A DNA stretch of 64,000 nt, from contig OZ244815.1 in the NCBI GenBank assembly GCA_965220235.1, positions 2,232,001 to 2,296,000 of the forward strand, read 5' to 3'. This document shows, in pieces, positions 43,179 through 52,463 of the stretch. The position numbers were made by a program, and so were the translations under genes. The notes under the pieces are model-generated. The model had not been told where the DNA came from. It saw nothing but the letters and a program-made list of their open reading frames with translations, and made no database searches. Numbering within the stretch: position 1 is the first letter of the stretch; each line of letters opens with the position of its first letter. This DNA comes from Bin55 sp965220235. Its GTDB lineage: Bacteria; Pseudomonadota; Gammaproteobacteria; Pseudomonadales; Azotimanducaceae.

Positions 43179-43373
43179 AAAAATGTAGTTAAATCAATGT
43201 CTTATTTCACAATAGCCCTTTAAGCTCGATTTTCAATGCGCACTCATGGTGACGTGGCGAAACAGAGGTTTCGCTTAGAGAAACTAATTCGCTTTCTTGG
43301 CAATCAAACCTATCTCTGCCAGAATTCTTGATGTGCGGTCGTGGTTGTCTCGGTTTGGATACCCCTTCACGAG

Positions 43374-44975
43374 TTACTCGGCAAGCGCGTGCTCTCGTGT
43401 ATCTCGAAACGTGATATCTTCCCAGCGTTCTTGCGTGAGCTGCAAATTGGCACGCGAAGTTGCCAACAAGACCAATTGATCATCACCATCAAGTGCTAAT
43501 TGGGCGTTTGATTTCGTCCGGAATTCATCTAGTCGACTTTCATCATCAGCATAAATCCACCGCACCGTGTAGACATCGCTGTTGTCGTAGACACACTCCG
43601 CACCATACTCCTGTTCTAAGCGAAACGCGACGACGTCGAATTGCAGCGTGCCGATCGCACCGATGATGATCTCATTACGATTAAGCGGTACGAAAACCTG
43701 TGTCGCACCCTCCTCGGACAATTGGCGCACACCTTGGGTAAGACGCTTTACTTTGGTTGGATCTTTGACGCGAACACGACGAAAGAGTTCAGGTGCGAAG
43801 TTAGGAATGCCGCGGAAAGAAATCGGCGCACCTTCAGTGAACGAATCACCAATTCGAATCGTACCGTGATTGTGAAGGCCGATGATGTCGCCTGGAAACG
43901 CTTCCTCGGTCTGTTTTCGCTCCCCCGCCATGAACGTTAGCGCATTCGCGATCTTTACATCGCGACCAAGACGTACATGACGCATCCGCATCCCTTTTCG
44001 ATACTGACCAGAACACACTCTCAGGAACGCAATACGATCGCGATGTTTTGGGTTCATATTCGCTTGGATCTTGAAGACGAACCCAGAAAAATCAGGATTC
44101 GTTGGTTTGACCGCGTCGCTTAGCGTCAATCGTTGCTTTGGTGGTGGTGCGATTGAGACGAACTGATCGAGTAAATGATCAATGCCGAAGTTTTGTAACG
44201 CAGAGCCGAAATAAACTGGCGCACGCGCGCCAGAAAGGTACGCATCGACGTCAAATTCATGACTAGCTCCCTTAACCAGCTCGAGCTCTTCAGCGAATTC
44301 ATCGTAGTCTGACCCCAACCAATCACGGCTATCTTCCGAATCTAATGATCCGTGCCTCGGATACTCATGCAACAGAGAGCCAAACCCGTGCTCGTACTCA
44401 GTAAATGCGTCTTCTTCTAAGTGATAGGTTCCTCGAAACGACCGCCCTGACCCCACTGGCCAGGTCATCGGCGCACATTCGATGGAGAGTTCGCTTTCGA
44501 TGTGATCGATGAGCTCGATGGGTGGAAGTGCTTCGCGGTCGAGTTTGTTGATAAAAGCCAGAATTGGCATATCTCGCGAACGACAGATCTCGAGCAGTTT
44601 CCTGGTACGGTCCTCTACACCTTTGGCGGCATCGATCACCATGATCGCTGAGTCGACCGCGGTTAACGTTCGATACGTGTCTTCCGAGAAATCCTCGTGT
44701 CCTGGCGTATCAAGAAGGTTGATGACACGATCTTGATACTCAAACTGCATCACCGAGGTCGTCACTGAGATACCCCGTTCTGCTTCCATCGCCATCCAGT
44801 CTGATCGCGCCTGTCGCCCCGTCTTCTTAGCTCGAACGTCACCAGCGAGTTGAATCGCGTTGCCGAGTAACAGCAACTTCTCTGTTACGGTTGTTTTTCC
44901 GGCGTCCGGGTGCGAGATGATGGCAAACGTTCGACGCGAAGCGATCTCGTGTTCGAACGAGCTTGATTCCGACAT
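43374..44975 (-). CDS. prfC: Peptide chain release factor 3
   Basis: RF3 is a GTPase that recycles RF1 and RF2 from the ribosome. The 533-residue product (E. coli 529) has the G1 motif SHPDAGKTTVTE, the switch region ERGISVTTSVMQF, DTPGHEDFSEDTYR (G3) and NKLDREA (G4), followed by domain II and the RF3-specific C-terminus (VGTLQFDVVAFRLEQEYGAECVYD-like). All motifs are intact. It is 37 bases downstream of the pepN stop region on the same strand, though the two are functionally unrelated. Confidence 0.97.
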   Translation of the reverse strand: MSESSSFEHEIASRRTFAIISHPDAGKTTVTEKLLLLGNAIQLAGDVRAKKTGRQARSDWMAMEAERGISVTTSVMQFEYQDRVINLLDTPGHEDFSEDTYRTLTAVDSAIMVIDAAKGVEDRTRKLLEICRSRDMPILAFINKLDREALPPIELIDHIESELSIECAPMTWPVGSGRSFRGTYHLEEDAFTEYEHGFGSLLHEYPRHGSLDSEDSRDWLGSDYDEFAEELELVKGASHEFDVDAYLSGARAPVYFGSALQNFGIDHLLDQFVSIAPPPKQRLTLSDAVKPTNPDFSGFVFKIQANMNPKHRDRIAFLRVCSGQYRKGMRMRHVRLGRDVKIANALTFMAGERKQTEEAFPGDIIGLHNHGTIRIGDSFTEGAPISFRGIPNFAPELFRRVRVKDPTKVKRLTQGVRQLSEEGATQVFVPLNRNEIIIGAIGTLQFDVVAFRLEQEYGAECVYDNSDVYTVRWIYADDESRLDEFRTKSNAQLALDGDDQLVLLATSRANLQLTQERWEDITFRDTREHALAE

Positions 44976-45012
44976 ATCGGTTTTAGATCACGATCTTTAA
45001 GGACTTTCGGCG

Positions 45013-47730
45013 TTACGAGACGGCTTCTGCACGCAAAGATCGATTGACCATATCTAGTGCTGCGATGCTATTGGTTGGAAGTTCGTCTCGCAGACGTTCT
45101 AAACACTGGTGCATTAGTTTTCGCCGATTTTCATCGTGCCGGTTCAAGTACGCGAACTGTTGAACGCCACGACGAACGACTGAGCCATGTTCAACAGCGT
45201 CTGCAATTAATCGATCGGTGTAGAAGTGATAACCACTGCCATCGTTTGCATGGAAGTTCTCCCAATTCTCGGTGAATGTGTGGAACACTGCACGCCATCG
45301 ATTCGGCGTTGGAGATTCAAGCAATCCCATGTCCGCGATCTTCGCGATGCGTTGTTGGGCATCTAATGTCGGCGCACCAACCAGTGCGGTTATCCACTTC
45401 TCTATGACAAGCGACTCATCTTGAAAGCGATCGTAGATCTCGCCCGAGACCGCTTCCTTTAAGTCGTTGTGTCCTTCAACTCGGAGCAGGAGCTTGAAGA
45501 ATGCCAATCGGTCAGTTAGGTTGTCGGCATCTTTTGTCAGAGTCGCTAATTCATCGGCGAAACTCGGGAGGTCTTCGTCGGCCGTCTGTTCGAGTAAATA
45601 CCGGTATGCCACCGCTCGGAGCTGCCGTGCCGCGATTTGGCCGGAACTTGGTTCATAGGGTTCAGACACGGTGTTGGATTCAATGACATCGCGCCACTTC
45701 TCAGAAAACTCGTCGCCTAATTCACTAATCAGCTGGTTCTTCCCGTTGATGATGGTTTCGACTGGCGTTCCCCTATTCAGGTCAAGGATCCGACTTTCAC
45801 TAGGACCGGATAGCTCGGTTGCAATGATGCGTCGACTTTCGGCATCTTGCGAGGAGTCAAGAAGCGAATCCAGACGACTTCCAACAGCGTTGACAAGTGC
45901 GTCGTAATACACACCACGGTCCATTACCGTACTTACAAAAAGCTGTTCGCATGCATCGTAACGACTAAAGCGATTCACGTCGAGAACTGCTAATTGCTTA
46001 AGCCGTTCGCCGTCAACATTTCCGTCGGATGCATTCGTATAGCGGACTTCAATCGGTGCCGAGAAATCTCTTAAGACGCTAACGTGCGCTCCGTCCGGCA
46101 CATTTTCAAATTGAATCGCGGCTTCGTTGGTGTTCAACACGAATACCAGCGTTCCGTCAAACTGCGGGTTACTGTACTCGAGTTCCGTTGTGATCTGTAT
46201 ATCCGTGTCGCTCTCTCTATCACCTAATGCGCCGAGAAGATCGCTACCTTCTGAACTCACGATGCCGATACCTAATGGAATCTCAAGTACGCTCTCTTCG
46301 TTACTTTCCACGAGCGACGAGATCGACTGCTCGAGCGTCAAACTGACCGTTCCGTCATCTCGAGATTCTCGGATGTCGACAATCGGTGTACCTGCTGTCG
46401 AATACCATCGCTTGAATTGAGAAAGATCTCGTTCGGATGTCTCTGCGATTGCCTCCACGAAATCGTCGATCGTGACAGCCGCACCATCGTGTTTCTCGAA
46501 GTAGTGGTTAGTGGCCTGTCGCCATTCACCCGCTCCCAACATATTGGCGAGCATGTACCCGACTTCGGCACCACCTTCGTAAATCGTGCGTGTGTAGTAG
46601 TTAGCAGGAACTTCCATCTCAATGGGTCGCACAGGGTGTCCTAATCCGCACTGAGCTTCAGGAAATTGCTCTCGTCGCAACATCGCAGCATCCTGAATGC
46701 GATTGACGTCGAACCCGTTCATGAAACGTGAAAACGTCTGGTCGCGAAGAACAGTGAATCCCTCTTTTAAAGAGAGTTGGAACCAGTCGCGTACCGTAAC
46801 CCGGTTACCGGAATAGTTATGGAAGTACTCGTGTCCGACAACACTTTGGATGCGTTCGTAGGTGTCGTCCGTCGCGATATCTGGATCGGCAAGTAGCACC
46901 AGATTGTTAAACACATTCAGTGATTTGTTCTCCATCGCACCGAACACGAAGCGTTCAACCGCAACGATGCCGAAGCGATCCAAGTCGTACACGCGATCGT
47001 ACGCAAGTTCATCCCACTTCATCGCGTCCTTCAGACAGGTCATCGCCCAGCTGCAGTATCGAATCGACTTGGGATCCGAATAGATGGTCAGATCGACGGT
47101 TTTACCGTCACGCGTTCTGAATTCCGAGTTTAACGACGCTAACTTACCGGCGGCAAGCGCGAATAAATAACACGGTTTTGCCCACGGATCGTTAAACGTT
47201 TTAGCGTGGCGTGTGTCAGAAATTTCATCGGTTTCGACCTCGTCGCCGTTGGACAATAGCACCGGATAGCGCTCTTTGTCTGCTTCGATTCGAACGGTCC
47301 ATTTTGACAACACGTCCGGTCGATCAGGATAGAAGGCGATTTTTCTGAACGATTCATCCTCACACTGAGTCACCAGTGTGTCTCCGCTTCGATACAAGCC
47401 ATCAACCGCGTGATCTGGAATGCGAAGCTCCTGTCGGATTCGAAGCTCGCAGGAGTCCGGAACGTCGTGAATCGTTAAACCTAAGCCATCACATTGATAT
47501 TCGTTATTCGCGAGTGCAACCCCGTCGACCTTCACTTCCTTCAATGTGAGCCCGAAACCATCCTGTTCCACATCAGATCCGTTAAGAAAGATCGATTTCG
47601 TGTCTGCATCGTTTTTACGTTGAACATCGAGTGTCGACTCGATGATCAAGTGATCGTCCTGGATTTGTATGTCTAGGTGCGTGGTCGGCACTTCGTAGTC
47701 ATAAGGTGTCCAGTCGTCTAATGAGGGCAT
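45013..47730 (-). CDS. pepN: Aminopeptidase N (M1 family)
   Basis: PepN is a cytoplasmic zinc aminopeptidase with broad specificity. From ATG 47730 (preceded by AGGCGGA) it has 905 residues; the frame extends to a GTG at 47763. The exopeptidase motif GAMEN is at 264-268, and the zinc motif HEYFH-x18-E gives ligands His300, His304 and Glu323. The first domain and the C-terminal helical domain match E. coli PepN (870) in order, with some extra length. No signal peptide is visible. Confidence 0.95.
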   Translation of the reverse strand: MPSLDDWTPYDYEVPTTHLDIQIQDDHLIIESTLDVQRKNDADTKSIFLNGSDVEQDGFGLTLKEVKVDGVALANNEYQCDGLGLTIHDVPDSCELRIRQELRIPDHAVDGLYRSGDTLVTQCEDESFRKIAFYPDRPDVLSKWTVRIEADKERYPVLLSNGDEVETDEISDTRHAKTFNDPWAKPCYLFALAAGKLASLNSEFRTRDGKTVDLTIYSDPKSIRYCSWAMTCLKDAMKWDELAYDRVYDLDRFGIVAVERFVFGAMENKSLNVFNNLVLLADPDIATDDTYERIQSVVGHEYFHNYSGNRVTVRDWFQLSLKEGFTVLRDQTFSRFMNGFDVNRIQDAAMLRREQFPEAQCGLGHPVRPIEMEVPANYYTRTIYEGGAEVGYMLANMLGAGEWRQATNHYFEKHDGAAVTIDDFVEAIAETSERDLSQFKRWYSTAGTPIVDIRESRDDGTVSLTLEQSISSLVESNEESVLEIPLGIGIVSSEGSDLLGALGDRESDTDIQITTELEYSNPQFDGTLVFVLNTNEAAIQFENVPDGAHVSVLRDFSAPIEVRYTNASDGNVDGERLKQLAVLDVNRFSRYDACEQLFVSTVMDRGVYYDALVNAVGSRLDSLLDSSQDAESRRIIATELSGPSESRILDLNRGTPVETIINGKNQLISELGDEFSEKWRDVIESNTVSEPYEPSSGQIAARQLRAVAYRYLLEQTADEDLPSFADELATLTKDADNLTDRLAFFKLLLRVEGHNDLKEAVSGEIYDRFQDESLVIEKWITALVGAPTLDAQQRIAKIADMGLLESPTPNRWRAVFHTFTENWENFHANDGSGYHFYTDRLIADAVEHGSVVRRGVQQFAYLNRHDENRRKLMHQCLERLRDELPTNSIAALDMVNRSLRAEAVS

Positions 47731-47913
47731 ATTCCGCCTACGCGAGCTAGTTGTGGGAACCACATAAGTGTATGCAGAGCGTCAAGCTATAAGGTACCTG
47801 AAGTTTCAATCGACCAAGAAATCCGCGATGAAAACGTCGGTTTTCAAGTGTTTTCTCGGTAAAACTCGACTGTAAAATCCCTCGCTTTCCAGCGCTCGAA
47901 CGGACCTTCAACC

Positions 47914-48900
47914 ATGGCACAGCCACTTCGCATCGGAACGCTCGGTGCCGCAATGATCACGCCTGGTGCTCTAACCGATCCAGCGTCTAAGAACGACGAT
48001 GTTGTAGTTGCCGCCGTCGCGGCACGTGACCGTTCGAGGGCTGAAAAGTTCGCTTCACAACACGGTATCGAAACTGTATACGACAGTTACGACGATGTCA
48101 TCGCAGACTCGTCGCTAGACGCGATCTACAACCCGTTACCGATCAGCCACCACAAAGAGTATTCGATCAAAGCGCTTCGAGCTGGCAAGCACGTGTTGTG
48201 CGAAAAGTCCTTCTCGCTCAACGCTGCAGAAGCTCGTGAGATGGCCGCAGTTGGAGACGAGACCGGGCTCGTACTCATCGAAGCGTTTCACTACCGCTAT
48301 CACCCTGTCTTTCAGAAAGCACTCGAAATCATCGACAGTGGTGTTCTCGGTGAGCTTCAACACATTGAAGCGCAGTTTATTGTTGGAACACCTAATAAAG
48401 AAAACATCCGCATGATCTACGAAACAGGCGGAGGTGCAACTATGGATATGGGTTGTTATCCGATTTCGTGGATTCGACATATCACGCGTCGAGAACCTAC
48501 CGTGACAAGCGCGACCGCCGAGGAAGGCGACCCGCAAATCGATCTGAGTCTTCAGGTCGAGTATGAGTTTGAAGACGGCGTCACAGCAAGGACAACCGGT
48601 GCAATGAATCAGCGACAGTTCGTCTCTGATATGGCGGTAACGGGCTCTAGAGGAGAGCTCTTTGTCCGGAATCCACTCGTTCCCCAACACGGTAACCAAG
48701 TGACGCTAACCGTCGACGGCGAGACGAAGTTTGACGAAGAACTAACTCGGCGTCCCACCTACGAATACCAGTTAGAAGCATTCGTAGACGCGGTTCGAAA
48801 TGGCACATCTTTGCCGACCGACGCACACGACGCCATCAAGCAGATGGAAGTGATCGACGCGGCATACACAGCCGCAGGACTCAAACCTCGAGGTACTTAA
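47914..48900 (+). CDS. Gfo/Idh/MocA-family oxidoreductase
   Basis: A 328-residue NAD(P)-dependent oxidoreductase. The Rossmann fold reads RIGTLGAAMITPGAL, then VVVAAVAARDRSRAEKFA, and YNPLPISHHKEYSIKAL. The usual EKP motif is EKS (CEKSFSLN), an unusual replacement at the catalytic-lysine motif, while the lysine itself is kept. The dehydrogenase domain includes EAFHYRYHPVFQ and GGGATMDMGCYPISW. Typical substrates are sugars or cyclitols; relatives of this type often act as trans-1,2-dihydrodiol or sugar dehydrogenases. It stands alone, divergent from pepN. Confidence 0.9.
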   Translation: MAQPLRIGTLGAAMITPGALTDPASKNDDVVVAAVAARDRSRAEKFASQHGIETVYDSYDDVIADSSLDAIYNPLPISHHKEYSIKALRAGKHVLCEKSFSLNAAEAREMAAVGDETGLVLIEAFHYRYHPVFQKALEIIDSGVLGELQHIEAQFIVGTPNKENIRMIYETGGGATMDMGCYPISWIRHITRREPTVTSATAEEGDPQIDLSLQVEYEFEDGVTARTTGAMNQRQFVSDMAVTGSRGELFVRNPLVPQHGNQVTLTVDGETKFDEELTRRPTYEYQLEAFVDAVRNGTSLPTDAHDAIKQMEVIDAAYTAAGLKPRGT

Positions 48901-49095
48901 TATCGGAATCGTGAGACGGATCGTTGCAGGTGCAACATCACGCACTCATGTGTTGGCGTAGCAAGAAATTAGTTGTGTGGATGTTCTCAAGAAAACCTTA
49001 AAAAACGACTTTTGTGACTTGGTCGATCGATTAATAAATTCCTAGGTCCATCGGAGTAGTTCGAACTGGAATCAAGTGCGTTAATAAATCCGCGA

Positions 49096-49710
49096 CTACT
49101 CGTTTGCCGTAGGTCGTACTTGCTCGTACAAAAGTTGACTAAGTAGATTCTGTAATGGCTGCAAGTCTCCCTGGTCCGCTTCTCGTAACGCACCAGTGTA
49201 CGAATCACGATTCTGTCTTAAAAGTTCAGGCAACGTAGTCTCTCCTGGTAGCAACCCTCCTGCCTTAACACAGAGAATAAAGTAACACACAGCTCGAGCA
49301 GTACGTCCGTTGCCGTTTACAAACGGGTGGATTAGATTAATGCGCCAAAGCGCTGTAGCTGCCAGCTCGATAAAGTCCGTGTTACTCCACTGCCAGTTAA
49401 TCAGATTTATGCAATCGTCCATAAGGCTCTGGACTTGAAACGGCGGCGGGGGTTGAAACAAGGTGTTACCGTCGTCGTCAGCGACATGAACCGCCATTGT
49501 GCGGTATTCACCCGCGTTGTCATGAAGTCCGATGATGGCGTGATAGTTGAGCGATTTAACGATCACCGTCGAAAGGAACGGTCTACCAACTTCGATCGAT
49601 GCTTTGATGATTGAGGTTAGAAAGTCGTAATGTCGGTTCAAATTCGCTGCCATCAGCGCTTTGTAAGATTCGTTCTCCTCATCGCCGTTAACAAGATCAG
49701 CAATGTTCAT
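49096..49710 (-). CDS. Fic-family protein (AMPylator-type)
   Basis: A 204-residue Fic-domain protein. The catalytic loop is HPFVNGNGR at residues 128-136, matching HPFx(D/G/N)GN(G/K)R exactly, so it should be active in AMPylation or a related nucleotide transfer. The flap region is around residues 60-95 (AGEYRTMAVHVADDDG). I see no internal (S/T)xxxE(G/N) inhibitory helix, so it is unlike self-inhibited class II or III Fic proteins. Its ATG overlaps the stop of a 75-residue gene upstream (TAATG), the arrangement of class I Fic toxin-antitoxin pairs. Confidence 0.88.
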   Translation of the reverse strand: MNIADLVNGDEENESYKALMAANLNRHYDFLTSIIKASIEVGRPFLSTVIVKSLNYHAIIGLHDNAGEYRTMAVHVADDDGNTLFQPPPPFQVQSLMDDCINLINWQWSNTDFIELAATALWRINLIHPFVNGNGRTARAVCYFILCVKAGGLLPGETTLPELLRQNRDSYTGALREADQGDLQPLQNLLSQLLYEQVRPTANE

Positions 49711-49937
49711 TAACCGAGGTGTTTATCTAACTGGCGACGAATCTCCTGACGTTTAGCGTCTCGTTCGACTTCGCTACTCGGATAATCTGGCAAACCACTC
49801 ATGACCGCCGAAATTCGTTGCGCGCGCCGTTCTTCCCTGGTTAAGTCACGTTTTGCAACGGCCTTCAACTCTTCTTCTGTTATGGTGCCACCGGTGTGCT
49901 TTTCTTGATTTGACCCCAATGACTCATCTCCTTGCAA
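49710..49937 (-). CDS. Small protein coupled to Fic, VbhA-like antitoxin candidate
   Basis: A 75-residue hydrophilic helical protein immediately upstream of, and overlapping, the fic gene. Its C-terminal half (RRAQRISAVMSGLPDYP, then DAKRQEIRRQLD) follows the outline of VbhA-type antitoxins, where S-x-x-x-E-G is followed by L-x-P and a basic helix ending in L. Here the inhibitory Glu position is Ser (SAVMSG). Function by position and outline only; sequence similarity is weak. It may be a degenerate or alternative-mechanism antitoxin. Confidence 0.6.
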   Translation of the reverse strand: MQGDESLGSNQEKHTGGTITEEELKAVAKRDLTREERRAQRISAVMSGLPDYPSSEVERDAKRQEIRRQLDKHLG

Positions 49938-50062
49938 AATTTCGTTTGGACTTCGAACTCGCGAAGAAATTTTAGATTAAGTTAAAGATCGTGCGTAGTC
50001 GAAAACCTATTAATGTGTGGTGCACAAGACTGAAACCGAACACGGCAAACAGTTCTGGTCGG

Positions 50063-50175
50063 GATCTCAGTGAAGTATCAAGACAGTATGGCGGTTAAGG
50101 TCTTTCAATATGAACTCCAAACCGTGCTTTCATTAGAGAACCTGTGCAAAGAATCGCTGGCTCGCTACTGAGATC
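50063..50175. repeat. 9-bp inverted repeat bracketing 95 bases
   Basis: GATCTCAGT at 50063-50071 and ACTGAGATC at 50167-50175 are perfect inverted copies in the 257-base gap between the Fic pair and the phosphotransferase gene. The right copy contains the stop of a possible 27-codon reading frame (ATG 50088). No ribosome binding site is clear, so I do not call that a gene. Confidence 0.4.
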
Positions 50176-50194
50176 TAACACGCCGATGATGTGG

Positions 50195-51199
50195 TTACGA
50201 AAGTAGATTCACAGCGGCTTTAGCCTTGGACAAGATGCTTGCCATGTACTTGTCCAAGTCGAACTCCTGATGGCCCATCGCGCCGACGGAATATCGTTTG
50301 TAAACACCTTGGGAAATGGCAGCTAAGCGCCAGTGCGAGAAAGCGCGGTAGTAGTTGATCTCAGCCAACGAACGACCTGTTCTCTCCTCATAGATATCAC
50401 ACAGTTCCTGCCGCGTTGGGAAGCCCCCGATCCCAGTTGGCGCCGTATCTGACGAAGGGTCGCCTGGCTCAGCCCACGTGTTTAGCAAATATCCTACGTC
50501 TGCAAGTGGATCTCCTAACGTACATAGCTCCCAATCCAGCAACGCAGACATCTTCCCATCCTTGATAAGCATGTTGCCAACCCGATAGTCGCCGTGGACG
50601 ATCGTAGCGCCGATCTGATCAGGTTGTTTTTCGTGGAGCAGTTCGAGACTCCAATCCATATCCGGAATCTCGTCAGTCTTTGTTGCGAGCCACTGTTGCG
50701 TCCAACGCTTTAACTGCCGCCCAAGGTAATCCTCTTTCTTCGCTAATTGTCCAAGACCAATCGCTTCGATATCGGTCGTATGCAGATCCGCCAAGACTTC
50801 GATCACATGCAAACCGAAAGAGCGCCGATCTTCATCACTCAATTGTTCGAGTACCTCAGGTGTGTGAGGAACAATGCCTTCAATGAACTCCATTACGTAG
50901 AACGGTTGATCGTTAATCGACTTGTCTTCACAAAGTGCGTGTGTTTTCGGTACCGGCACGTTTGATTTACCAACTGCCGAGATGATGCGATGTTCACGAC
51001 TCATGTCGTGAGCGCTCTCGAGAATGTGACCGAGGGGTGGTCTTCGTAGTACGAGGGCGCGGCCGTTTTGGTCAACGAATCGATACGTTAGATTCGAATG
51101 TCCGCCCGCGATTAATTCGAACTCAAGTGGTAGGGCAAGATCTTCAATTTCATTTGCAAGCCAATTACTGACAGCCTCTTCACGGATACCTTCAACCAT
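50195..51199 (-). CDS. Phosphotransferase-family protein (ACAD10/11-like kinase)
   Basis: A 334-residue protein with an aminoglycoside-phosphotransferase/choline-kinase-type fold. The nucleotide and catalytic segments are FELIAGGHSNLTYRF, VLRRPPLGH, IVHGDYRVGNML (the Brenner motif HGDxxxxN) and ALLDWELCTLGDPLADVGYLL (metal-binding D). This subfamily is linked to acyl-CoA dehydrogenase 10/11 in eukaryotes and phosphorylates 4-hydroxyacyl-CoAs. That fits the nearby acyl-CoA dehydrogenases, but the substrate here is inferred. It precedes apaG's stop by some 46 bases on the same strand. Confidence 0.9.
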   Translation of the reverse strand: MVEGIREEAVSNWLANEIEDLALPLEFELIAGGHSNLTYRFVDQNGRALVLRRPPLGHILESAHDMSREHRIISAVGKSNVPVPKTHALCEDKSINDQPFYVMEFIEGIVPHTPEVLEQLSDEDRRSFGLHVIEVLADLHTTDIEAIGLGQLAKKEDYLGRQLKRWTQQWLATKTDEIPDMDWSLELLHEKQPDQIGATIVHGDYRVGNMLIKDGKMSALLDWELCTLGDPLADVGYLLNTWAEPGDPSSDTAPTGIGGFPTRQELCDIYEERTGRSLAEINYYRAFSHWRLAAISQGVYKRYSVGAMGHQEFDLDKYMASILSKAKAAVNLLS

Positions 51200-51245
51200 C
51201 TTAGAGTCCTTCTTACGTTCGGTTAAGCTCGACTTTCTACTTCAA

Positions 51246-51641
51246 TCAATTCATCGTTTCAGCGGGAATCGAGAGGATAAACGGATCGATCGGGACTCGA
51301 TACCACTCACCCACATCATCGCGAAAGTTGTAATGTCCTTCCATCGTCCCAAATGACGATTCAAGCACCGCTGCGCTCGTATATTGAAATGCATCGCCTG
51401 GTTCCAAGCGAGGTTGTTTACCTACAACCCCATCCCCGTCAACGATTTCGACATCGTTTTCGACACCTGAGGTGATTTCCCAATGTCGGTCGATTAACTG
51501 CATGGTCGTTGAGCCGTTGTTGCGAATCGTGATCGTGTACGCGAACACCCAACGAAGATCACTGGGGTTCGACTCGTGTCGTAGATAGTGCACCTTCACC
51601 GATACGGATATATCTCGATAGATGCGAACGTTTTCAGCCAC
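51246..51641 (-). CDS. apaG: ApaG (Co2+/Mg2+ efflux) protein
   Basis: A 131-residue single-domain protein of the fibronectin-III-like ApaG family. Characteristic segments are VFAYTITIRNNGSTTMQLIDRHWEIT, GVVGKQPRLEPGDAFQYTSAAVLESSFGTMEGHY and FILSIP. Its function is not settled; knock-outs in other bacteria affect Co2+ resistance and Ap4A levels. Length is usual (125). Start is GTG at 51641. The usual neighbours ksgA and apaH are not here. Confidence 0.94.
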   Translation of the reverse strand: MAENVRIYRDISVSVKVHYLRHESNPSDLRWVFAYTITIRNNGSTTMQLIDRHWEITSGVENDVEIVDGDGVVGKQPRLEPGDAFQYTSAAVLESSFGTMEGHYNFRDDVGEWYRVPIDPFILSIPAETMN

Positions 51642-51851
51642 AGAGCGAAGCGAATTGAGTAAGCGATTTATTCTAGGACTTTGTTTCTCGCGAATATTCT
51701 CAAGCTCTCATTCCTCTGAGCAGCGAAACGAGTTGCAGCAGATCCGCGCAAATGAAGCTTCGGCGATGTCCATGTGCGCGTACCGATCTCGATTGGGTTC
51801 CAGGAGTGGATTCAAGCCGTAACATTGTGAAGAGTGACTTAAGGTACTTCA

Positions 51852-52463
51852 ATGTCTATCTTGGAAACCAACGAAGATTTGCGGTCAGTGATCGGTCCGA
51901 AATTTCCTAGGTTAGAGGAAAAGGTCATCGACTATATCGATGAATTCGCTGCGGATTACATTGCGAACAGTCCATTTCTAGTTATGGCAACGGCAGACCG
52001 AGAAGGGCGATGTGATGCTTCTCCAAAAGGAGACGAACCGGGATTCGTAGAAGTGCTTGATTCGAAAACACTGGTGATACCAGACCGTCCTGGGAACAAG
52101 CTCGCTTACGGTCACGAGAACATTCTCAGTAACGGAAAGATCGGACTCTTGTTTTGCATTCCCGGGACCCGTGAGACGCTCCGGGTTAACGGATCAGCTC
52201 AGCTCGACTCAACCACGGAATTGCTCGAAGAGTTGAGCGCGCGAGGTAAGAACGCGGTGTTAGCAATCCGCGTGTCGGTGGAAGAGTGTTTCTTCCATTG
52301 TGGAAAAGCGTTTATCCGATCCAAACTCTGGCAACCTAAAGACTGGGGAACTCCGCATAAAGTGTCGTTCGGCGAGATGTACGCTATGCGCAAGAACCAA
52401 AGCAAAGAGGTTCAAGAAGCATTCGATAAGGCGATCGAAGCAGACTACGAGCACAATCTATGA
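51852..52463 (+). CDS. FMN-binding PPOX-type flavoprotein (MSMEG_1061-like)
   Basis: A 203-residue member of the pyridoxamine-phosphate-oxidase split-barrel superfamily. The core is SPFLVMATADREGRCDASPKGDEPGFV, followed by VIPDRPGNKLAYGHENILSNGKIGLLFCIPGTRETLRVNG, which resembles the MSMEG_1061-like group. C-terminal EECFFHCGKAFIRSKLW is also typical of that group. These proteins bind FMN and reduce or detoxify organic substrates; no specific reaction can be assigned. It stands alone on the plus strand, divergent from apaG. Confidence 0.9.
   Translation: MSILETNEDLRSVIGPKFPRLEEKVIDYIDEFAADYIANSPFLVMATADREGRCDASPKGDEPGFVEVLDSKTLVIPDRPGNKLAYGHENILSNGKIGLLFCIPGTRETLRVNGSAQLDSTTELLEELSARGKNAVLAIRVSVEECFFHCGKAFIRSKLWQPKDWGTPHKVSFGEMYAMRKNQSKEVQEAFDKAIEADYEHNL

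Larger units (their letters stand above)
42948..43373. other. Non-coding region between selB and prfC
   Basis: A 426-base stretch between the convergent selB and prfC genes. No convincing gene is present on either strand, and I searched it without success for a selenocysteine tRNA. It holds a possible branched RNA fold right after selB, three tandem 22-base degenerate repeats, and a perfect 7-bp tetraloop hairpin at 43257-43274 (GCGAAAC, loop AGAG, GTTTCGC) that lacks a U-run. Confidence 0.6.

Noticed and set aside
43257..43274. Perfect 7-bp tetraloop hairpin as a terminator for selB or prfC
   Set aside because: Neither side has a U-run, so it does not meet the terminator pattern; it is kept only as a note in the gap description.
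42948..43373. Search for a selenocysteine tRNA (selC) downstream of selB
   Set aside because: No long acceptor stem, TCA anticodon context or GGTTCGA T-loop was found in this gap or in the selA upstream region; the branched fold at 42961-43012 is too short to be a tRNA.
50088..50171. 27-codon ORF between the Fic pair and the phosphotransferase gene
   Set aside because: No ribosome binding site, no recognisable family, and too short to support as a gene.
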